Source: Pestalotiopsis fici W106-1 (Eukaryota; Ascomycota; Sordariomycetes; Amphisphaeriales; Sporocadaceae). From it: a DNA stretch of 64,000 nucleotides. Under the pieces are notes generated by a model. That model did no database searches. It saw only the letters and a list, made by a program, of their open reading frames with translations, and was not told the DNA's origin. Location of the stretch: the NCBI RefSeq assembly GCF_000516985.1, contig NW_006917102.1, positions 1,745,681-1,809,680 of the forward strand, read 5' to 3'. Of this stretch, positions 57,701 through 64,000 are shown in pieces; position 1 is the first letter of the stretch, and the number at the start of each line of letters is the position of its first letter. The translations under genes and the position numbers were made by a program.

Positions 57701-58144
57701 AGTTCTCACCCATAAGTGCAACAGGATACGTCGCTCAAAGCCGTCAGAAGCGTGATCATGTAAAGGTAATGGTGGGAGATGTCGAGGATTTCGCGCAAAA
57801 AAGTATTTTAGAAGCGCGGTAGGAGGTGCTTCAATACTTGCATTGGCTGGCGATTTCCGAGCTATAATTTGCAAAAAGTCTGGGACTATGGAAGAAGCGG
57901 TGAAACAAAATAATTTTAATTTGCTTATAACGGTACGCGTTGGATTCTAAATAACGCCGTGGTGTATGAAGCTGCATTTCCACCATCTCCGCCAACCTCT
58001 CATAATCATATTATCATATCCGGGAGTCGTCGTGTTAAGTGCCATTTAGAGACAATAAGTCGGAGTCGTGGGATATGGGATCGTTTCCATTCAAGGCATT
58101 GCGAAGACTCAAATACGGGTTTCTAATAAGAGGGCAATAATCCT

Positions 58145-58197
58145 GAATTTTGTCAATATGCAGCCGGTCAATGTTCGAATGCATATTGACAAAATTC
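58145..58197. repeat. Perfect 18-bp inverted repeat with a 17-nt loop
   Basis: Left arm 58145-58162 (GAATTTTGTCAATATGCA) is the exact reverse complement of right arm 58180-58197; the loop is 17 bases. Pairing ends sharply on both sides. No tRNA or known RNA fold fits. It could be a hairpin of an untranslated RNA, a cruciform, or the footprint of a small transposon. Confidence 0.9.
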
Positions 58198-58245
58198 CGT
58201 GTCTATTGAAGATACGTTCGCAAATACAATAACAAATGGAGAAAG

Positions 58246-58300
58246 TCTTTTTCTTTTCCCTTTTTTCTCTGTTCCCTTTCTTTTTTTCTTTCTCTTTCTC
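58246..58300. repeat. Polypyrimidine tract
   Basis: About 55 bases almost only C and T on the plus strand, with one G. Confidence 0.75.
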
Positions 58301-58631
58301 AACAACGTACCGGTCCTGCCACGTTTTAAAGAAACTATGCCTCAAGATAACAGGAATAGTCTGTGATTGTTCATGCTGTTGTTTCTGAAATGAAATCGTC
58401 CCGTCGGAGCAGCTTATCTTTCGGATCTGGGGTTCCTATTCACGGCCGAGGTGGTCGGTCCCCACAATATGACCCGCAGCGCCCGCGTCCGGCAAGGGTC
58501 AAGGAGGAGAGAGACTACCTACCACTAGATGCAATGTCGTGATCGGAAACCGTGCACCGCACTCTTTTCAACACGATTCCTTACCGGCTGTGTTTGTACT
58601 GTTTGCCGGATCAACTTTGTTGCCCGCAGTC

Positions 58632-60333
58632 ATGGTCATCAAGTACGGAGTGCCCGAGAAGCACATCAACCTCCAAGGCGGCTGGCCGACGCCGCGCCTG
58701 CATCCCAGTGCGGAACTGGGAGAGGCCGCCGCCCGGGTCTTTTCAAACCCCAATATACAGGAGAAATGTATGTTACTTTCCATTCTTCTTTCATGGGTAG
58801 TCATGTAGAGTGGTTATGCAAAGAATATCACTTCATGAGCTGTAAACAGTATCATCTTTTCAACTCAAAAGACACCGAATCAGAGACATGTGATTCACAT
58901 CACATTATGCCCGGGTACACCTTACTAACCCAGGAAATCCAGTACGATACGGCGCAGGCCAAGGTGAAATAAACCTGCGCTCTCACATTGCCAGCTGGCT
59001 CACGGACGAGTACCAGCCTGAAGCCGGCGCCGTGAATCCAGACCGCATCCTCGTCTCCAACGGAGCGTCCAATGGCCTAGCGACGATTCTGCAGAAATTC
59101 GCCGACCCGGGCCAGGGCGAGGAGGGCTACACGCAGACCGTGTGGATGGTGGAGCCGACATATCACCTGGCGGCCGCCATCTTTCGCGACGCCGGCTTCA
59201 ACGGAGTAGGACCCGGGGGCCGCCGTAGGATCCGCGGAGTGCCCGAGGGTGTCCGGGGCGTGGATCTGGAGTATCTGCGGACCGCGATCCAAGCATCAGA
59301 AAAGGATCACGAAGGTCACTATCGTCACGCGCAAAAGGACCCCAATAATGGCTACCCCAAAATCTATCGCCACATCTTGTACATGGTCCCGACCTTTTCC
59401 AACCCGAGCGGGCGCACCATGGCGTACGAGGACCGCGTGGCCCTGGTCCAACTAGCTCGCGAATTCGACATGCTCCTCGTGACCGACGATGTCTACGACG
59501 TGTTGCGGTGGTGTCCTGAAGACGGCTGTGCGTGTGTGCGCGCCGAGGACGGGAACAACAACAACAACAACAACAACAACACCCGACGACAACGGCACTT
59601 GATCTCCCCGCCCCGACTGGTCGATATCGACCGAATCCTACCGGGTTCGCCCTCGCCCTTTGGCAATACCGTGAGCAACGGCTCCTTTTCCAAGATTGTC
59701 GCGCCGGGGACCCGCGTCGGTTGGATGGAGGCGACTCCGGACTTTGTGGCGACCTTGACTCGGGTGTAAGTCATTCCTCTCTTCCCCCTTTTCTCCCAGC
59801 CGAATAAAGCGATACTAAAACTCTTTTCAAGCGGAGCCACGTCATCGGGTGGCAACCAGGCACACATGTCATCACTTATCATAGGGGAATTATTCGCCCA
59901 AGGCGACCTACAGCGTCATTTGAAGCATGTCTTGATCCCCACGTATAGGAAACGCTACTATACCATGGTAGCCGCCATCCGACATTACTTATATCCGTTC
60001 GGGGTGAGGATAGCAACAGAAGAATCCTCTGACGCCGCGGATGCTGCCGAGCAGCCCGCGGGTGGCTTCTTTTTATACATTCTGTTTCCCCGAGAAGATA
60101 TCGCCCCGGCTGTCGATGATATTTGTAGTCTGGCACTTGAGCACTTCAATCTCAAGATTGCCCCCGGGCGTATTTTTAGCGTAGCTGACGACCCTGTTGA
60201 GCGACCGGACCGTTCGAGAGACTTTGTAAGTGGCGCTCGGCTATGTTGGGCGTGGCATGAAGAGGATGAGCTGATCGAGGGCATTGAGCGACTGGCTGAG
60301 ACCCTAAAGATGGCAAACTCGAAAAGCTCATAG
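58632..60333 (+). CDS. PLP-dependent aminotransferase, class I/II
   Basis: Three exons (58632-58767, 58943-59765, 59832-60333) give 486 residues. The N-terminus starts near the INLQGGWPTPRL segment. Exon 2 opens with the cofactor-domain entry RYGAGQGEINLRSHIA and contains ILVSNGASNGLA, the PTFSNPSGR block, the DDVYDVLRW Asp/Tyr pair and the PLP-binding Lys296 in SFSKIVAPGTRVGW. Exon 3 carries GGFFLYILFP and the substrate-binding Arg in the C-terminal domain (ARLCWAW). The layout is that of fungal 2-aminoadipate or aromatic aminotransferase-like proteins; the substrate is open. An (AAC)9 microsatellite inserts nine Asn in a surface loop near residue 250. The first intron, 175 bases, is longer than others here. 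Probably cytosolic. Confidence 0.88.
59554..59580 (+). repeat. (AAC)9 microsatellite coding for nine Asn
   Basis: Nine perfect AAC codons inside the aminotransferase gene, in a hydrophilic insertion after a Cys/Ala/Glu-rich segment. Confidence 0.9.
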
Positions 60334-60713
60334 GTGTTGCTTGAAAAGTTTGACGAATAGCTATAGAGCTTTACATTCTAGAGCTTTCCCTTCATGATTT
60401 GGAGCGTGTTGGGCTTTTGGTTTCCAGTTTCACATTTGCGATAAAATGAATCGTGAGCAAGATTATGTTACAAATAAATATATACTCTGCTGTCGCCAAA
60501 CACTTGAAAATCCTGGTTGGCGGTTTGCACATCAAAGCTACCGAGAATTGGTGCCCCTCAAGAGTGCATTTGGTCTGCGCAAAGAGACAAACTGCTGAAA
60601 TGCCCTTTCATACCACTTCAAAAGATGCTTCGCTTCATTAAAAGAAAATCCATGCCCACATGCTACCAAGGGAATGTCCAGACTGCTTCATGCCACCATT
60701 CATCCTGCCATGC
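60334..60713. other. Convergent 3' region of the aminotransferase and HSE1
   Basis: AT-rich, no gene. Confidence 0.5.
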
Positions 60714-63160
60714 CTAGTATGCAGCACTTTGTCGATAAAAATCCTGTGGAGCACTGGGCTCATTGCCATCAACTGCTGGTGCACTCGGAACATAGGCCTT
60801 GTACTGAGGTTGCGTCGGGTGGAAGCTGCCAGCATGCCCGTATTGACTTGGAAGGTTATTCCTAGCGTCATATGCCGGACCACTTGGATGCAGGGGCGCA
60901 GGCGAAAAGGCCTCAGTAATACCATCTGGAGATGGAATGGGAGGCGCCGATGCGGTTGGTACAGGTGGCGGTGCATTGGTCGGTGCAGATGGCGCGTCAT
61001 ATGAAGGCTGTGGAGGCTGCTGTTGAAGTGGGTTATAAGCCGTGTATTGCGGTTGCGATGGCGCTGAAGGGGCAGAAGGGCCACCACCGCCAGCAATAGC
61101 CAAAGCGGTCGGCACACCGTGAGATGGACCTGTTGGTACCGGTACCGATGCCGGCGGTGCCGTCGGACTACTGGCATAAGGGTCCTCTGTTGAGTAGACC
61201 GAGGCCGAGTAAGGATCGGGTCCGGGCTGATGACTAGCAACAGGGGAATCGTAGGCTGATGTGGCTAATTCCTGAGGATTGCCGTATGTACTTTGGGGCT
61301 GACCACCAGGTTGTTGGGCAGGATGCGAATATGCTTGGTATGATTGCTGTGCTGGCGGAGGGGACGATGTCTGGATGGGGGCAGGCTGCTTGCCTGCAGC
61401 AACTGCCGAGGCTAAACGAGAAGGCTGATCTCTAGGGGGATACTGCTGCTGGGCTGGAGTTGGGCCAGCTTGGGAATATGGGGGCTGGCCGGGCGCAGGG
61501 CCGCCTTGCGAGTATTGTTGCTGGTGGCCTGGTGGAGGACCCCCGGCTTGGTTGTATTGTTGCTGGTGCGGAGGCGGGCCAGCATGAGCCGGCACCTCGG
61601 CGCCTTGTAGATAGAAAGGTGCCGGGCCAGGTGTTTGGCGTTGGAAGTTAGGAGGTGGTGACGTAGCCTGGAAAGGAGGCTGCTCTACAACACGTCAGTC
61701 GGAATCGACAAGACTTATCTCTAGCATTCCATACCTTGCTGGGGTGGAGGCCCCTGAGGCCCAGGAGTGTAGAATCGTTGAGGATCTTGTTGTTGTTGAA
61801 GATGTTGAGGCGGACCCTGGGGAGCATATCCCGAAACGCCACCGGGATAGCCTCCTTGCCCTGGAACAGCTGGTCGATGAGCATATTGGTGGTAGCTCGG
61901 GCCAGGAGGATGTGACATGGACGATTCCAGCAGGGATTCGTAGTCTCTCCGGGCCTTGATGAACTTTTCGTTCAATTGTGTGAAATCGTCCTTCTTTTGA
62001 GAATACTTCTCAATCAGCTTGATCAACTTTGGTCGGATAGCCAGTGTCTGGTGGTAGAGCTTTGAAATCTCCTCATTATCCTCTTCCCTTGGCGCAGTGT
62101 TGCTGGTACTCAAAAGGGTGAGCAGCTTTTCGACATTCTTAATTTCTGCAAAGACCTCGGCCTCCATCTGCGCCTCACGATGCAGCTCATCGGGTGTAGG
62201 ATCGGTCAACTTTTCGACGTAGTTTAGCGGGAAAATACCCGTATTGCCCTTTAGACTTCCTCGCCACCAGTCCTTGAACACGGACTCGAGCACTGCAATG
62301 ACGTCTCCCTTCTTAAACTCAAGCTCTCCAGGTTCGCTGGGGACAAAGTCATATAGGGCGCGGACACGAGAGACGGTCGCTGCTGTTGTTCCAGTCGGGT
62401 GCGATGGAATAGGCTCGGCTTGGCCTGGCGCGGCACCTGCACTTCCGCCAGCACCTGTACTGGGACCTGCTGCCGCCGTACTACTCTCGGCAGCCTTCTT
62501 CTTGCGCTCCTCATCCTGCAAACTCAACTGCAGCGCCATTTGCAGCTCCTCCTCCTCCTTTTGCCGATCCAGCTCCGTCAGTCGATTCTTCTGCGGGGCG
62601 CTCGGGGGCTGCAGTGTCGGATTTGTCTGCTTGAGTCTAAAGTAGGCATCGTACATGATACCCAGGTCGGCATCTTTGCTGAACATGTCACTCCATTCCT
62701 TCATGCGCTCCAGAATCTTTGCCTTGACCTGCTGGTGTGTGTTGCGGTCGTTGGCGAGCTTCAGAAGAGCGTCTGTAAAGGCTCGCGAAGCCAACTCACG
62801 GTGCATGGGCTTGCCGCAGTTCTGGGACAAGGCATTCGCCAGCTCGAGGGTGTAGAGCTGGACGTTGGCATTGCGATGGGCGAGGCGCTTGATGGTGGCT
62901 TGGACAGCTTGCGATGGGCCATTCGGGTCTGTTGCGACCTTGTCGCACACCTCGATGATGGCACCCCAATCTTCGGATGTCAAATTCTCATTTGTCGCCT
63001 TGGCTGTAAGAGTGAACAAATCGTCAGTGTGCAGATCGCGCGGGTTTGTGCTCTTCAAGGTGACTGCGCGGCAGACAGGCCGGGCATGAGCTTTAATGTA
63101 GTGCGTTGATGACGTACCAATGGCCTCGTCAAACGGGCCAGGAGCAGCTGCTCGAAACAT
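60714..63160 (-). CDS. hse1: ESCRT-0 subunit HSE1 (class E VPS, STAM-like)
   Basis: Three exons (63118-63160, 61735-63003, 60714-61684) give 760 residues. Domains in order: VHS (about 10-150, from FDEAIAKATNENLTSEDWG), a ubiquitin-interacting motif (EEEELQMALQLSLQDEE, near 166-190), SH3 (about 225-283, ALYDFVPSEPGELEFKKGD to GIFPLNYVEKL) and a GAT-like helical region (about 290-400). A long Pro/Gln/Tyr-rich tail, low in complexity, makes up the rest. With VPS27 it binds ubiquitinated cargo on endosomes. The 43-nt first exon ends in DEAI and splices so that the VHS start matches the family; reading through instead inserts about 40 foreign residues. The third-exon acceptor (TTGTAG) keeps the tail in frame. 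Confidence 0.93.
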
Positions 63161-64000
63161 GCTGAATAGCGAAGACCAAGCAGCTCTGTAAAAGCGCGTT
63201 CCCCGGTCGATTGATGAAGATTACTCTGGTGATATTTGAAGCCCTGTTGCTTGATTTTCGGGGTCAGAAACTCGAGGTCAAAGTTAAGAATCGCTGTTGC
63301 TGAGTAGATTGTGGTTGAAGTTGTGGTTGTAATGAGGATGAGATCCTTTAGCTGCAGCCTGGCGGGGACAGTTGAGTGTGGACTTACGTATCAGCTGGGC
63401 TGGGGGAATTTGGGTTACACAGTACTACTACACACAACGAGGTCTCGAGGGTAGAGCTCCAGCTTGCCAGCCAGGCTCAAGCCCACTAAAAGCTCGGATG
63501 ACGGTCCACTGAAGTCTGAAAGGGAGCGCGGCAGCGATCACTTTTAGCGTGGCGGCCCAGTCTCTTGGGCCCACGATTCACTCAGCTTACTACAATTATG
63601 TACCTAGTAGCGTATGTAGGCATGTATGTGGATGTATCTCATTGACTTGCCTAAAATAACCTCTATTGACCAAAGAAATGTTTATGAATTTCAACATTGG
63701 AAAGAAGTCACTACAAGCATATAAATCACAAGACGAATTTCATGTCACTTTTGTACACTTGGTTGTTTGTACTACTGGATGGGCTGGATTCTCTTGCCTC
63801 TGCTTTCTGACCTAGGAACCCTTACATAATTAGATCTCGCCGGACAGAGTACGGAATGCACTTGGCCCCAAGCAAGCTGAAATCTCGAGGGGCGATACCC
63901 TTAATTTAGAAGCAGCTTAGTTGGCGAACACGCAATACTGCATTGGGACGAAATGACTGCGCCGCACTCTTGATCGACTCTAAACCACACTAAAAGCGGC
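63161..64000. other. HSE1 promoter and right edge
   Basis: No further gene is seen up to the window end. Confidence 0.5.

Larger units (their letters stand above)
57701..58631. other. Intergenic with a strong inverted repeat
   Basis: No gene is seen. It holds a perfect 18-bp inverted repeat (58145-58197) and a pyrimidine tract (58246-58300). Confidence 0.55.

Noticed and set aside
1..64000. CRISPR arrays, insertion sequences, complete retrotransposons and rRNA genes
   Set aside because: None seen: no regularly spaced repeats, no transposase or reverse-transcriptase motifs and no rRNA-like sequence.

Overview
The window is nuclear DNA of a filamentous ascomycete, most likely a Sordariomycete of the order Hypocreales. 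The evidence is that most genes are broken by 50-140 bp GT-AG introns, the tRNA genes carry introns, there is a HET-domain gene, and the window holds the N-acetylglucosamine (GlcNAc) catabolic cluster with an Ndt80-type regulator known from Trichoderma. Species cannot be fixed from the sequence. I support 20 intact protein genes, two pseudogenes and two tRNA genes. Exon limits were derived by joining frames at GT-AG sites and checking that phases close.

Left, accessory part (1-19.5 kb): a decayed YD-repeat (Rhs/Tc-like) gene at the edge, a cytochrome P450, a secreted heme-thiolate peroxygenase, a 4-hydroxylaminobenzoate lyase-like protein, an acid phosphatase-type phosphoesterase, two short-chain dehydrogenases, an M19 dipeptidase divergent from a Dal5-type transporter, and a secreted FG-GAP/VCBS propeller protein. 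It is rich in oxidoreductases and reads like a catabolic or detoxification neighbourhood, but no polyketide synthase, peptide synthetase or pathway regulator is present.

Middle, housekeeping part (19.8-30.1 kb): tRNA-Glu, CAF40/RCD1 of the CCR4-NOT complex, a one-pass membrane protein of unknown role, and an intronless SRS2 helicase.

GlcNAc cluster (30.3-46.9 kb): dac1 (GlcNAc-6-P deacetylase), ngs1 (GH3 plus acetyltransferase GlcNAc sensor), ron1 (Ndt80-family activator), hxk3 (GlcNAc kinase) and dam1 (glucosamine-6-P deaminase). Together they encode the route GlcNAc to GlcNAc-6-P to GlcN-6-P to fructose-6-P plus ammonia, with its sensor and regulator. The GlcNAc transporter ngt1 is not in the window. 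The GH3 domain of ngs1 has lost residues expected for catalysis, and ron1 has an out-of-frame upstream ATG that overlaps its start.

Next to it (47.3-53.7 kb) is a divergent GH31 alpha-xylosidase / GH3 beta-glucosidase pair that fits xyloglucan oligosaccharide breakdown. The right part holds an intron-bearing tRNA-Arg, a HET-domain pseudogene with a frameshift and a stop, a strong perfect 18-bp inverted repeat, a class I/II aminotransferase and the ESCRT-0 subunit HSE1.
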